Positions 32,893-41,617 of a DNA stretch of 51,896 nucleotides are shown one piece after another (positions within the stretch are counted from its first letter, which is position 1; each line of letters begins with the position of its first letter). A program made the position numbers and the translations under genes. Below the pieces are notes generated by a model. It ran no database searches and was not told the DNA's origin. It was given only the letters and a program-made list of their open reading frames with translations. The stretch is from Hyphomicrobiales bacterium (lineage in GTDB: Bacteria > Pseudomonadota > Alphaproteobacteria > Rhizobiales > Rhizobiaceae), in the NCBI GenBank assembly GCA_900470155.1, contig UBZT01000017.1, positions 1 through 51,896 on the forward strand, in the 5' to 3' direction.

Positions 32893-33912
32893 ATGAGCAA
32901 GCAGCAGACCAAGAAGCGATCAATCACCTTCTTCCTCGTTCCGCATTTCACGCTGTTGCCCTTCGCCGGAGCGATCGAAACGCTGCGCATCGCCAACCGC
33001 ATGCTCGGCTACGCCGCCTATGAATGGCGCCTCGCCTCGGTCGATGGCCAGCAAGTTCATTCCTCCTCGGGCATCGGTATCGAGGTCAATTCCTCGCTCG
33101 CCGACGAGCGCCGCTTCCTCGGCGGTGAGAACCGTCCGAACATGGCGATCGTCTGTTCCGGCATCTATGTCGAGGAATTCAACAATAAGTCGGTCAATGC
33201 CTGGCTGCGCGAAGCCCATAACCGCAACGTCGCCATCGGCTCGCTCTGTACGGGCGCCCATGTGCTGGCCCAGGCGGGCCTGCTGAATGGCAAGCGCTGC
33301 GCCATTCACTGGGAAAACCTGCCGGGTTTCTCCGAAACCTTCCCCCAGGCGGAAGTCTATGCCGATCTCTACGAGGTCGACGGCAATCTCTACACCTGCG
33401 CCGGCGGCACCGCCTCGCTCGACATGATGCTCAACCTGATCGGCCAGGATTTCGGCGAAGGCCTCGTCAACCGCGTCTGCGAACAGCATCTGACCGACCG
33501 CGTGCGCTCGGCGCATGACCGCCAGCGGCTGCCGCTCCGGGCGCGCCTCGGCGTGCAGAATTCCAAGGTGCTGCAGATCATCGAGCTGATGGAAAGCAAT
33601 CTCTCCGAGCCGCTGTCGCTGCTTGAGATCGCCGATGACGCCGGCCTGTCGCGCCGCCAGATCGAACGCCTCTTCAGGCAGGAAATGGGCCGCTCGCCGG
33701 CCCGCTATTATCTCGAAATCCGCCTCGACCGCGCCCGCCATCTGCTCGTCCAGTCGTCGATGCCGGTCGTCGAGGTGGCTGTCGCCTGCGGTTTCGTCTC
33801 CGCCTCGCACTTCTCCAAGTGTTATCGCGAACTCTACAACCGCTCTCCCCAGCAGGAGCGCGCCGAACGCAAGCTGACTATGTCGACCAATCGCACCGGC
33901 ATCGTGGTCTGA
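32893..33912 (+). CDS. GlxA/GbdR-type AraC family regulator
   Basis: A 339-residue regulator with an N-terminal DJ-1/PfpI-like domain (about 10-190, with GSLCTGAHVLAQAGLLNGKRC) and a C-terminal AraC double helix-turn-helix (about 225-325: LLEIADDAGLSRRQIERLF and VVEVAVACGFVSASHFSKCY). GbdR and CdhR, which respond to glycine betaine/dimethylglycine and carnitine in Pseudomonas, have this architecture. Placement at the end of the methyltransferase region makes it the best candidate activator of those genes (inference). A ribosome-binding site AAGGGAA lies upstream. Confidence 0.9.
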   Translation: MSKQQTKKRSITFFLVPHFTLLPFAGAIETLRIANRMLGYAAYEWRLASVDGQQVHSSSGIGIEVNSSLADERRFLGGENRPNMAIVCSGIYVEEFNNKSVNAWLREAHNRNVAIGSLCTGAHVLAQAGLLNGKRCAIHWENLPGFSETFPQAEVYADLYEVDGNLYTCAGGTASLDMMLNLIGQDFGEGLVNRVCEQHLTDRVRSAHDRQRLPLRARLGVQNSKVLQIIELMESNLSEPLSLLEIADDAGLSRRQIERLFRQEMGRSPARYYLEIRLDRARHLLVQSSMPVVEVAVACGFVSASHFSKCYRELYNRSPQQERAERKLTMSTNRTGIVV

Positions 33913-33967
33913 CGAGAACGGCAATGGTCTCCCGGGCGCCGCCTGGCGACGCTCGGGCCGGTCGGGC

Positions 33968-34348
33968 TCAGGGGTAGAGATAATACCGGTCCCAGTTCTC
34001 ATGCGGAATACGTGCGCCGGGCTTCATGTCGAACGCGATGATCGAAAGATGGTCTGCACTCGTGGTACAGGTATAAGCTAGGCGATACCACTCGCCATCG
34101 CGCCGAAAGACCGCACCTTGTGCCTCGATATGCACGTCCGAATGTTTCGGCCGCGAAAACGTGTACGAGATGACTTTGTCGGCCTTCAGCCGGTCCATGC
34201 CCTCCAGATCGCATCGCTGCTCAAGCTGATCGGACGGATCGAGCTTTTCGATCTGGCTCGCGGTCTTTTTGTCGATCGCCTGGGCAACCATCGGCAGGGT
34301 AAGCACGCAGACAACTGCGGCAGTGGCAATGTGGAGTGTCTTTGGCAT
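33968..34348 (-). CDS. DUF930 domain periplasmic protein
   Basis: A 126-residue exported protein: signal peptide to AQA at about residue 24, then a DUF930 domain (ASQIEKLDPSDQLEQRCDLEGMDRL). Two cysteines, about 46 and 93 (RCDLEG, YTCTTS), are placed to form a disulfide. The family is mostly found in Rhizobiales; function unknown. Confidence 0.85.
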   Translation of the reverse strand: MPKTLHIATAAVVCVLTLPMVAQAIDKKTASQIEKLDPSDQLEQRCDLEGMDRLKADKVISYTFSRPKHSDVHIEAQGAVFRRDGEWYRLAYTCTTSADHLSIIAFDMKPGARIPHENWDRYYLYP

Positions 34349-34486
34349 GCCGATCCACTACCACTTCAAAAAGTCCGAATAAAGCCGGGATGCCCATTGG
34401 CTGGCCTGCAGGGCCGCGATCATTGGCCATCTCCGGTCGCCACGCTGGCGATACCTGCCGTGTAAAAACACAGCAATGGCAGTGCA

Positions 34487-35401
34487 TCAGTGCCCGTCAG
34501 GCGCCACATCGTCGGCTGGGATTCCGCTGACGATCTTTTTCCGGTGGAAAATGAACAGGCCGGCAAGCACGATCACCGCCGATCCGATCAGGACCTGCCG
34601 GTCCGGCAGGTCGCCGAAGAACAGGTAGCCGAGCAGGATTGCCCAGAGCAGCAGGCTGTATTGGAGCGGCGCAAGCAGGGACGCCGGCGCAAGCTTCAGT
34701 GACCGGGTTATCAGCATATGCGCACTGGCGGCGACGATACCGAGCCCCAGCATGGCGACGAGATCGAGGCTGGACATCGCGCTCCAATTGCCGATGCTGA
34801 GGACCGCTCCGGCGATAAGGGCACCCACGGTCTGCCAGGTCACCAGCGTCACATCGCTCGTCTGACGCAGCCGCCGGCCGAGGATCAGCGTCAGCGCAAA
34901 CGACAGGCTGCCTATGAGGGCGAAGATCGCCGGCCAGGACAACATCGCCGAAGACGGCCGCAATGCGATGATCACCCCGAGGAAGCCGATGACGACTGCC
35001 AGCCAGCGACGCCAGCCGATTGTCTCGCCGAGGAAGAAATGTGATAGCGCCGCGATATAGATCGGGCCGGCCATATAGAATGTGATCACGTCGGCCAGCG
35101 GCAGATAGGCGACCGCGGCGTAGAACAGCGCCACGTCTACCGTTGTCAGCACCACGCGCAGGATTTGCAGCGAAGGCCGCTCAAGTCGGAACAGCCCGTC
35201 GCGTCCCTGTCTCGCGATCATCGGCGTGAGCATCACGAAGGATCCCAGCGAACGCATGACCAGAACCTGGCCGACGGAAAAGCTCGCAACCAGCCACTTG
35301 CCCATCGCATCGTTCAGTGCAAACAGGAAGTCGCCGAAAAGCATGAGCACGACACCGAACAGCACTGCATTGCCGGCCGTCCCGATCGCGCCAAGCTTCA
35401 T
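34487..35401 (-). CDS. DMT superfamily (EamA) transporter
   Basis: A 304-residue inner-membrane protein with about ten hydrophobic segments in two EamA repeats, for example VLFGVVLMLFGDFLFALNDA near the start and VLIGSAVIVLAGLFIFHRKK at the end. Members export amino acids or other metabolites; the substrate is unknown. It starts 49 nt after the end of the upstream TauE-family gene on the same strand, which may be co-transcribed. Confidence 0.88.
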   Translation of the reverse strand: MKLGAIGTAGNAVLFGVVLMLFGDFLFALNDAMGKWLVASFSVGQVLVMRSLGSFVMLTPMIARQGRDGLFRLERPSLQILRVVLTTVDVALFYAAVAYLPLADVITFYMAGPIYIAALSHFFLGETIGWRRWLAVVIGFLGVIIALRPSSAMLSWPAIFALIGSLSFALTLILGRRLRQTSDVTLVTWQTVGALIAGAVLSIGNWSAMSSLDLVAMLGLGIVAASAHMLITRSLKLAPASLLAPLQYSLLLWAILLGYLFFGDLPDRQVLIGSAVIVLAGLFIFHRKKIVSGIPADDVAPDGH

Positions 35402-35450
35402 GATATTTCTCCTGATCGCGACGGGGTAAAGGCTTGGCCAATGTGATGTG

Positions 35451-36272
35451 TCATGCGTAGAGGCTGGCGAAAAACCGGATCGAGACGAAGATCAGGAACA
35501 GTCCGAAGCCGATTTCAAGCTGCCGCTTGCTCATCGCATGCGCTAGCCTGGCGCCATAGGGGGTGATGATCATCGCTGTGGGAAAGATCAGTGCAAAGGC
35601 GATCCAGTTGACATAGCCGGTGGAAAAGGCCGGCAGGTCCGCCCTTCCCCATCCGGCCCAGACATAACCGACCAAAGCCGGGATCGAGATCAGCACACCG
35701 ACGCCGGACGATGTTGCCACCGCCTGGTGGATCGGACGACCGAACAGAGTCATGAATGTATTGTTGAGCACGCCGCCGCCAATGCCCATCAGGCCGGAGA
35801 TCAGCCCGATCACGCTGCCGGTGGCAAACCGCGCCGGTTCGCCGGGCAGATCTGTCCCGAGATGGAAGCGGTTGGTCAGAAACAGCATGCGCGCCGACAG
35901 CACCAGTCCGATCACCGCAAAGATCAGCCGCAGCATTTCGCTCGACGCATAGGCGGCCACTACGGTTGCCAGAAATGCCCCCAGCGGCACGGCGATGATC
36001 CAGCTTTTGAGCAGCGCGATATCGACGGCGCCGCGCACCTGATGCGCCCTGAAGGACCGTATCGACGTCGGCACGATGATGGCCGTCGAGGTGCCGACGG
36101 CGAGATGCATGATCACCTCGGGCGAAATACCGGCCCAGCCGAACACCTGATAGAACACCGGCACCAGCACCGCACCGCCGCCAATGCCGAACACGCCCGC
36201 CAGCAGGCCAGCGACACCGCCGGCAGCAATCAGCAACGCGGCAAACATCAATAAGTCCGATACTGGTGGCAT
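35451..36272 (-). CDS. TauE/SafE family sulfite-exporter-like permease
   Basis: A 273-residue membrane protein with two repeats carrying the family glycine motifs GVFGIGGGAVLVP (about 27-39) and GLMGIGGGVLNN (about 160-171), and about eight membrane segments. Members move organosulfonates, sulfite or related small anions. No linked sulfonate genes point to the substrate here. Confidence 0.88.
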   Translation of the reverse strand: MPPVSDLLMFAALLIAAGGVAGLLAGVFGIGGGAVLVPVFYQVFGWAGISPEVIMHLAVGTSTAIIVPTSIRSFRAHQVRGAVDIALLKSWIIAVPLGAFLATVVAAYASSEMLRLIFAVIGLVLSARMLFLTNRFHLGTDLPGEPARFATGSVIGLISGLMGIGGGVLNNTFMTLFGRPIHQAVATSSGVGVLISIPALVGYVWAGWGRADLPAFSTGYVNWIAFALIFPTAMIITPYGARLAHAMSKRQLEIGFGLFLIFVSIRFFASLYA

Positions 36273-36542
36273 TGCAGGCTCCCGTGAAAGACCGACACGC
36301 AGCCTCGCTGCGTGTCCATCGACTTGCCGAAACCGTCATAGCCCGTTCGCGACTCGCTACAAGTCCACCCGCGACCGCGACGGTACGCTCGCTGCGAATG
36401 GTGTTGTCTTTCCCGCTGGAAGGTGCCTGCAGACCGAATGTCGGCGCATGGTCCATGGCAGCCAAGCCAATCCCATTTGTGGTCCTGCCTTGGCAGGAGC
36501 TTGCACTGAGGTCGTCGAATCGGTACCAATTGGCTGTTATCT

Positions 36543-37384
36543 ATGGGTATATTGATGTCAGTCAGATTCCGCTTACCGTCGCACCTCTGCTTCGCCGTCG
36601 CTGTTTTCGCTTTGTGCATGATGGCCGCATTTCCGGGCGAGGCGAAGCAGAAGCCACCCGAAGATCGTCCTATGGATTTCATTCTGGTTCATACCGGTGA
36701 TTGCAGCGAAAGCTGTATTCAATGGATATCCGCCGAAGGCGAAATAACATCGGACAGCCCGAAACGACTAAAGGCTCTTCTGAAGCGACTAAAGGGCAAG
36801 AAACTGCCTGTTGTGTTTCAGTCCTATGGTGGCGCCGTCAACGGTGCGCTTGCGATTGGACGTTTGATCCGAGCAGCTGGCCTCGAAACCGCCGTTGGTC
36901 GCACCACGCTGAACGATTGCCCCATGCTGGATCGGCGCTGCACCCAAAAGATCGTCAGAAATGGCTGGTCCGAGGCGAAGTAACCTCGGCAGGTTCCTAT
37001 TGTTACTCCGCTTGTCCGCTTGCCTTCGCCGGTGGAACGGTTCGCGCAGGTGCTGGTATCTCTTTAATCGGCCTTCATCAGGTTACCAATGGCCGCAAAA
37101 GTGCCGACTATGGCACCCCGGGAAAACGAAACCTGGACGCCATATCAACCCGGTCTGATGTGGCACTGAAACGGAAACTGTCCGTTTACTTCACTGAAAT
37201 GGGGATCAAACCAGACGAAATGTTTGCCATGATGGGCTTGGCAGCGCCGGACGGCATGCATTTTCTTTCGAACATCGAAGCGATGAAATCCGGTTTGATT
37301 ACCAAAGAAAGCAATTATTCGAACGAACCCGGTTTTGTTTTCTATGCTACCGATGCGCAGCCAACCGACGCTGTTGCCAACTAA
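36543..37384 (+). pseudogene. Frameshifted COG3904-like periplasmic ClpP-fold protein
   Basis: Two frames together make one protein of about 280 residues. The first (36543-36983) has a signal peptide (FAVAVFALCMMAAFPGEA) and then VVFQSYGGAVNGALAIGRLIRAAGLETAVGRTT, ending in SEAK-stop. The second frame continues directly from about 36980 with VTSAGSYCYSACPLAFAGG and ISLIGLHQV. One missing base near 36978 (aagtaacc for an expected aaggtaacc) explains the break. The GGxxxxALxIGRLIR and YCYSACPLAFAGG elements match COG3904 proteins. It may be a real pseudogene, a sequencing error, or a recoded gene. Confidence 0.75.
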
Positions 37385-37508
37385 CAGAACGCCGTGGCAC
37401 TGGCGTGGAGATCTGGGCCAGTAGAATTAACCCACCCTTCGCTCCGGGCCGCATGGGCTGCCTCGCCGGCAAGATCAGCGGGGAAATCCGCGACGACGCC
37501 AGCGGACA

Positions 37509-38309
37509 TCAGCCCTGCGGGCAGTTGCGTTTGTCGAGATAGAGCGAGCAATCGACGGCTGGCTTGGTGCTTTCCATGCCGGTATTGCCGCTATCCTCGG
37601 CCAACGGCAGGATGCCGTCATCGGCAACCTGCTGTTCGCCAGCCTGCATTTCGGCAACGCCGTCGGCAACCTGTTCGATACCGCTTGCGCCCATAACGCC
37701 GGCGTTCAGCGATGTCGGATTGTCGAACCCGATCCCGTCCACCACCGGCTGGCTGGTATTGCCCTCGGCGATCGCCATGGCGCCGCCCGCGGTGACGATC
37801 TGCGGCTGCACCCCGTCAATCCGTGCAGCACTGTAACCTTCGCCCTCGGCGGCGGACAGTCCGAGTTCCGCGTCGATATTCACGCCACCTTCCGGAATGA
37901 CCAACCCGCCAGGCCTTGCATCGTCCGTCGATGCACTGGCCAGTGTTTGCGAGCCGCTCATGCCGCTGGGCTCAGGTGTCTGCCCCCCTATCGTCTCCAC
38001 GTCGCCCTGAACATTTGTCCCAGGATCGGTGCCGGCTAGGTTGGGCGTATTGAGATAGTCGATCGCTGCACTGCCGCCATTGCTGCTTGCCGTCGGCGCC
38101 GCATAGGCAATCGGCTCTTCATTGCCGCTGTCTCGCCGGTCCAACTCGACATCGCCGACCCTGCCCACCAGTTCGACCTCGCCACGCATGCCCTTCGGCA
38201 CGCCCGATATCTCTGCCGGCGGAAGCCTGTCGCTGCCGGAGCAGGCGCCAAGCATGATCGCGGCGCTGAGCGACAGAGCGACGCGGGATTGGGAGAAGGA
38301 AGACGCCAT
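37509..38309 (-). CDS. Hypothetical lipoprotein
   Basis: A 266-residue lipoprotein: signal SLSAAIMLGAC with lipobox LGAC, followed by a long low-complexity, acidic, Gly/Ser/Thr-rich region without clear domains, and a short C-terminal segment with two cysteines (VDCSLYLDKRNCPQG). Start taken at ATG (MASSFSQSRV); a GTG four codons upstream is possible. Family not recognised; an outer-membrane-anchored, largely disordered protein is likely. Confidence 0.75.
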   Translation of the reverse strand: MASSFSQSRVALSLSAAIMLGACSGSDRLPPAEISGVPKGMRGEVELVGRVGDVELDRRDSGNEEPIAYAAPTASSNGGSAAIDYLNTPNLAGTDPGTNVQGDVETIGGQTPEPSGMSGSQTLASASTDDARPGGLVIPEGGVNIDAELGLSAAEGEGYSAARIDGVQPQIVTAGGAMAIAEGNTSQPVVDGIGFDNPTSLNAGVMGASGIEQVADGVAEMQAGEQQVADDGILPLAEDSGNTGMESTKPAVDCSLYLDKRNCPQG

Positions 38310-38466
38310 ACCAGGTTCCACTCTCGAAGGCGGCCGATATCAGACAGCTGAAACCAGCCCATTGCGAGACAGAATAGGATGCAGCCATTAAGGCCGAGTT
38401 AGGACAGAACGGCAGCACTTGCCACACTTTTGCAGTCGTGGTTAACGCGCGACCCTGCAACACGAA

Positions 38467-38492
38467 AGGCCGGCGGATCGCTCCGCCGGCCT
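38467..38492 (-). terminator. Terminator after the chemotaxis receptor gene
   Basis: AGGCCGGCGGA (38467-38477) pairs perfectly with TCCGCCGGCCT (38482-38492), 20 nt past the receptor stop; on the minus strand it is followed by TTTCG. Confidence 0.75.
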
Positions 38493-38512
38493 CTCATCTG
38501 CACATTGCTTGT

Positions 38513-40321
38513 TCAGGCGACGCGGCGCAGGCGGCCCTGGTCGCGATTGATCTTCAGCCTGGACAGCAGCTGACGCAGGTTGTGGCTTTCCTCCGCCAGT
38601 GCCTGGCCGGCCGCAGAGGTTTCCTCGACCATCGCCGCGTTCTGCTGGGTCATCTGGTCCATGTGGTTGACCGAGGTGTTGATCTCGTGCAACCCGGTCG
38701 CCTGTTCGCGCGCCGCCGTCGCAATCGTGTCGACGCTGTCATTGACCCGATTGACCAGTTGTTCGATCTCCACCAGCGCCTCCCCGGTCGAGCGCACCAG
38801 TCCGACGCCGGTATCGACTTCGGCCGCCGATGCGCTGATCAGTGTCTTGATCTCCTTGGCCGCATTGGCGGAGCGCTGCGCCAGTTCGCGCACTTCCTGG
38901 GCAACCACCGCAAAGCCGCGGCCCGCCTCCCCGGCACGCGCCGCCTCGACGCCGGCGTTGAGCGCCAGCAGGTTGGTCTGGAAGGCGATCTCGTCGATGA
39001 CGGAAATGATCTGGCTGATCTTCTGCGACGAGCCTTCGATCCGCCCCATCGCATCGACCGCATTGCGGACGATCTCGCCGGAACGGTTGGCGCTCTTCTT
39101 GGTCTCCGCCACCATGTTGCGCGCCTCGTTGGCTCGTTCGGCTGCGGTGCGCACGGTCGCGGTAATCTCGTCGAGTGCCGCTGCCGTCTGCTCCAGTGCT
39201 GCCGCCTGCTGCTCGGTCCGCCGCGACAGGTTGTTGGTCGCCTCGCTGATATTGCCGGCACTCGACGTCACGACGTCGCTGGTCTGGTTGATCGAGGCGA
39301 TCACGCCACTAAGCGAATCGACCGCCCGGTTGAAGTCGTGCCGCAGCTTTTCGTAATCGGCGCCAAGCGCCTCGATCTGCACCGTCAGGTCGCCCTCTGC
39401 CAGGCGCTCCAGCGCCGAGCCGATCGCATGGATCGCATGGTTCTGCCGGTCAGCCGCCGCGCGCAGCTGGCTTTCGTTGCGCTCGCGCTCGCCGTTCAGG
39501 CTGTGCTGCTGCTCGCTCTCGCGCTGGCGCATGCCGATCCGGTCGCGCACGCTGTCACGCAACACCAAAAGAGCACCGGCCATGCCGCCGATCTCGTCGC
39601 GGCGGTCGGCATCGGCAATCTCGGTGTCGACCTTTTCATTGGCAATATCGCTCATCGCCGTCTTCAGCCGGTTGATCGGCTTGACCACGCTCGCCACCAC
39701 GGCATAGGCGCAGGCGATGATCGCCAGGATCGAGACACCGATGATCGCGCCATATTGCAGCGCCGTCTGGCGGAACATCGCCGCCAGGTCGTCCGAATAG
39801 ACGCCGGTGCCGACAACCCAGCCCCACGGCTCGAAGCCGACAACATGCGAAAACTTCAAGACCGGCTCTTCAAATCCCGGCTTCGGCCACATGTAGTCGA
39901 CGAAACCCTGCTTGTGCGCCTTCACCGTGTTGACGAATTCGACGAACAGGTGCTTGCCGGTCGGATCCTTGTTCTGGCTCAGGTCCTTGCCGTTCAGTTC
40001 CGGCTTGATCGGATGCATGATCATGGTCGGGCCCATGTCGTTGATCCACAGATAGCCGTCCGGTTTGTAGCGCATCGCCGCGACGACTTCTTTCGCCCGC
40101 TCCTGCGCGTCTGCCCGGCTCAGCGTGCCGTCCTGCTCCATCTTGTAGTATTTGTTGAAGATGGCGACGGCATTGTCGTTGATCGCCGACAGCCCGGCGC
40201 GCCGTTCATTGGTCAGCGCATCATAGGAATGAAACAGGCTGTAGGTCAGCGTCGCCACCAGAACCGCAAGCGTGATGCCGACCAGCGCATAGAGCCTGAC
40301 GGACAAGGAAAAGGCTTTCAT
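38513..40321 (-). CDS. Methyl-accepting chemotaxis protein with sCache domain
   Basis: A 602-residue receptor. Transmembrane segments lie at about 8-28 and 190-210; between them is a single Cache domain (GYLWINDMGPTMIMHPIKPELNGKDLS, then GFVDYMWPKPG), the type that binds small organic acids. A HAMP region and the signalling domain follow, with the hairpin tip EIAFQTNLLALNAGVEAARAGEAGRGFAVVA read in parts. The start MKAFSLSVRL has GGGGGGA upstream. No pentapeptide CheR tether at the C-terminus. Confidence 0.93.
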   Translation of the reverse strand: MKAFSLSVRLYALVGITLAVLVATLTYSLFHSYDALTNERRAGLSAINDNAVAIFNKYYKMEQDGTLSRADAQERAKEVVAAMRYKPDGYLWINDMGPTMIMHPIKPELNGKDLSQNKDPTGKHLFVEFVNTVKAHKQGFVDYMWPKPGFEEPVLKFSHVVGFEPWGWVVGTGVYSDDLAAMFRQTALQYGAIIGVSILAIIACAYAVVASVVKPINRLKTAMSDIANEKVDTEIADADRRDEIGGMAGALLVLRDSVRDRIGMRQRESEQQHSLNGERERNESQLRAAADRQNHAIHAIGSALERLAEGDLTVQIEALGADYEKLRHDFNRAVDSLSGVIASINQTSDVVTSSAGNISEATNNLSRRTEQQAAALEQTAAALDEITATVRTAAERANEARNMVAETKKSANRSGEIVRNAVDAMGRIEGSSQKISQIISVIDEIAFQTNLLALNAGVEAARAGEAGRGFAVVAQEVRELAQRSANAAKEIKTLISASAAEVDTGVGLVRSTGEALVEIEQLVNRVNDSVDTIATAAREQATGLHEINTSVNHMDQMTQQNAAMVEETSAAGQALAEESHNLRQLLSRLKINRDQGRLRRVA

Positions 40322-40495
40322 GGAATCCCCCCAATTGAACTGGGGGTAAATTGCCATAAGTCATTTTGTTATATTCTAAAGAGCGAACTATCAAAAGTCA
40401 TAATCAATATGGCAAGCCTTTGTTAATCTTCGCGGTGGCGGCGTCGCGCCGTCTCCGCTAGCCTGAGCGGCGATGAAACATGAATCAGGTGCAAC

Positions 40496-40882
40496 ATGAC
40501 CGAGACCATCATCCCCACCGGTGAACTGACACTGCGGACGCTGGCCATGCCGGCCGACGCCAATGCCGCCGGCGATATCTTCGGCGGCTGGGTCATGGCG
40601 CAGATGGACCTTGCCTGCGGCATCCGCGCCGCGGAACGCGCCAGCGGTCGTGTCGTGACCGCAGCGGTGCAGGAAATGGCCTTCGCCATGCCGGTCAAGA
40701 TCGGCGATACGCTCTGCGTCTATACCGATATAGCCCGCGTCGGCCGCACCTCGATCACCCTGTCGGTCGAAGTCTGGGCCCAGCGTTACCTCTCCCACAT
40801 CATGGAAAAGGTAACGGCCGCCACCTTCGTCATGGTCGCCCTGGATGGCGACGGCAAGCCGACGCCCGTTCCGCCGGCCTGA
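40496..40882 (+). CDS. Acyl-CoA thioesterase (YciA-like)
   Basis: A 128-residue hotdog-fold thioesterase. The YciA/BACH pattern is MPADANAAGDIFGGWVMAQMDLA, with the catalytic aspartate, followed by VTAAVQEMAFAMPVKIGD. It hydrolyses acyl-CoAs of broad chain length in the cytosol. It is divergent from the chemotaxis receptor gene. Confidence 0.9.
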   Translation: MTETIIPTGELTLRTLAMPADANAAGDIFGGWVMAQMDLACGIRAAERASGRVVTAAVQEMAFAMPVKIGDTLCVYTDIARVGRTSITLSVEVWAQRYLSHIMEKVTAATFVMVALDGDGKPTPVPPA

Positions 40883-40900
40883 TCGCCCATCCGGACCCTG

Positions 40901-41251
40901 TCAGCCCTTGAAGACAAAAGCCGCGCCGGCCGCGATCAGGATGAAGCCGATCACATGATTGATGGTCAGCGCCTCCTTCAGCCAGAACACCGAGAAGCCG
41001 GCAAACACGATGAGGGTAATCACCTCCTGCATCGTTTTTAGCTGCGCCGCGGAATAGACCTGCGAGCCGATACGATTGGCCGGAACAGCGAGGCAATACT
41101 CGAAAAATGCGATGCCCCAGCTGACCAGGATGGCCATGAACAGCGCCGAATTCTTGTATTTCAGGTGCCCGTACCAGGCAAAGGTCATGAAGACGTTGGA
41201 GAGCGACAGCAACAGGATGGGCCAGAGCGCGGCCGGGGAGAAGCTTGGCAT
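40901..41251 (-). CDS. DUF486 family membrane protein (DMT-related)
   Basis: A 116-residue membrane protein with four hydrophobic segments; NVFMTFAWYGHLK, LVSWGIAFFEYCLAVPANRIG and QLKTMQEVITLIVFAGF are characteristic DUF486 stretches. The start MPSFSPAALWP fits family length; a Met 15 codons upstream (MQRSLIF) is possible. No clear ribosome-binding site at either. Function unknown, distantly related to small multidrug transporters. Confidence 0.85.
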   Translation of the reverse strand: MPSFSPAALWPILLLSLSNVFMTFAWYGHLKYKNSALFMAILVSWGIAFFEYCLAVPANRIGSQVYSAAQLKTMQEVITLIVFAGFSVFWLKEALTINHVIGFILIAAGAAFVFKG

Positions 41252-41617
41252 GATGATGTCCGCAAAGAAGAATGAAAAGATCAGCGAGCGCTGCATGGGA
41301 GAACGCGCCGCTTTGCGAATCCGCAAATGACGCTTCGGCCTTTTTATCAGCAGCAACAGTGTTTGTAAGCCGCTCCGATCGCTTTTGCCGCCATCATCCC
41401 TTTGCAACCAAGAGGTTTGGGGAGGCATTGCCGGGCTTCGAACGCCCACGCCCCGGCATGCTCGCTGCACGTGCAAATCTCAACCGGGGATCAGAGTACT
41501 GATATTGCCTGAAAATTGAGGGACGATTTCTACTAAAATGCAGGCGCAGTCATGTAACGGGCCGTTAAGTGGCTCATGTTATTGAGTAATTATTGCGATT
41601 AAGCGCGGACGTGTTTT
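41252..41617. other. 366-nt gene-free region upstream of the GGDEF-EAL gene
   Basis: No gene found. The right part is AT-rich (about 41500-41610) and should hold the promoter for the GGDEF-EAL gene. It contains an isolated tRNA T-arm-like hairpin (41424-41450), considered and rejected as a tRNA. Confidence 0.5.

Noticed and set aside
41424..41450. tRNA-like T-arm GGGC-GTTCGAA-GCCC on the minus strand
   Set aside because: No matching acceptor stem, D-arm or anticodon arm could be found upstream; chance palindrome.
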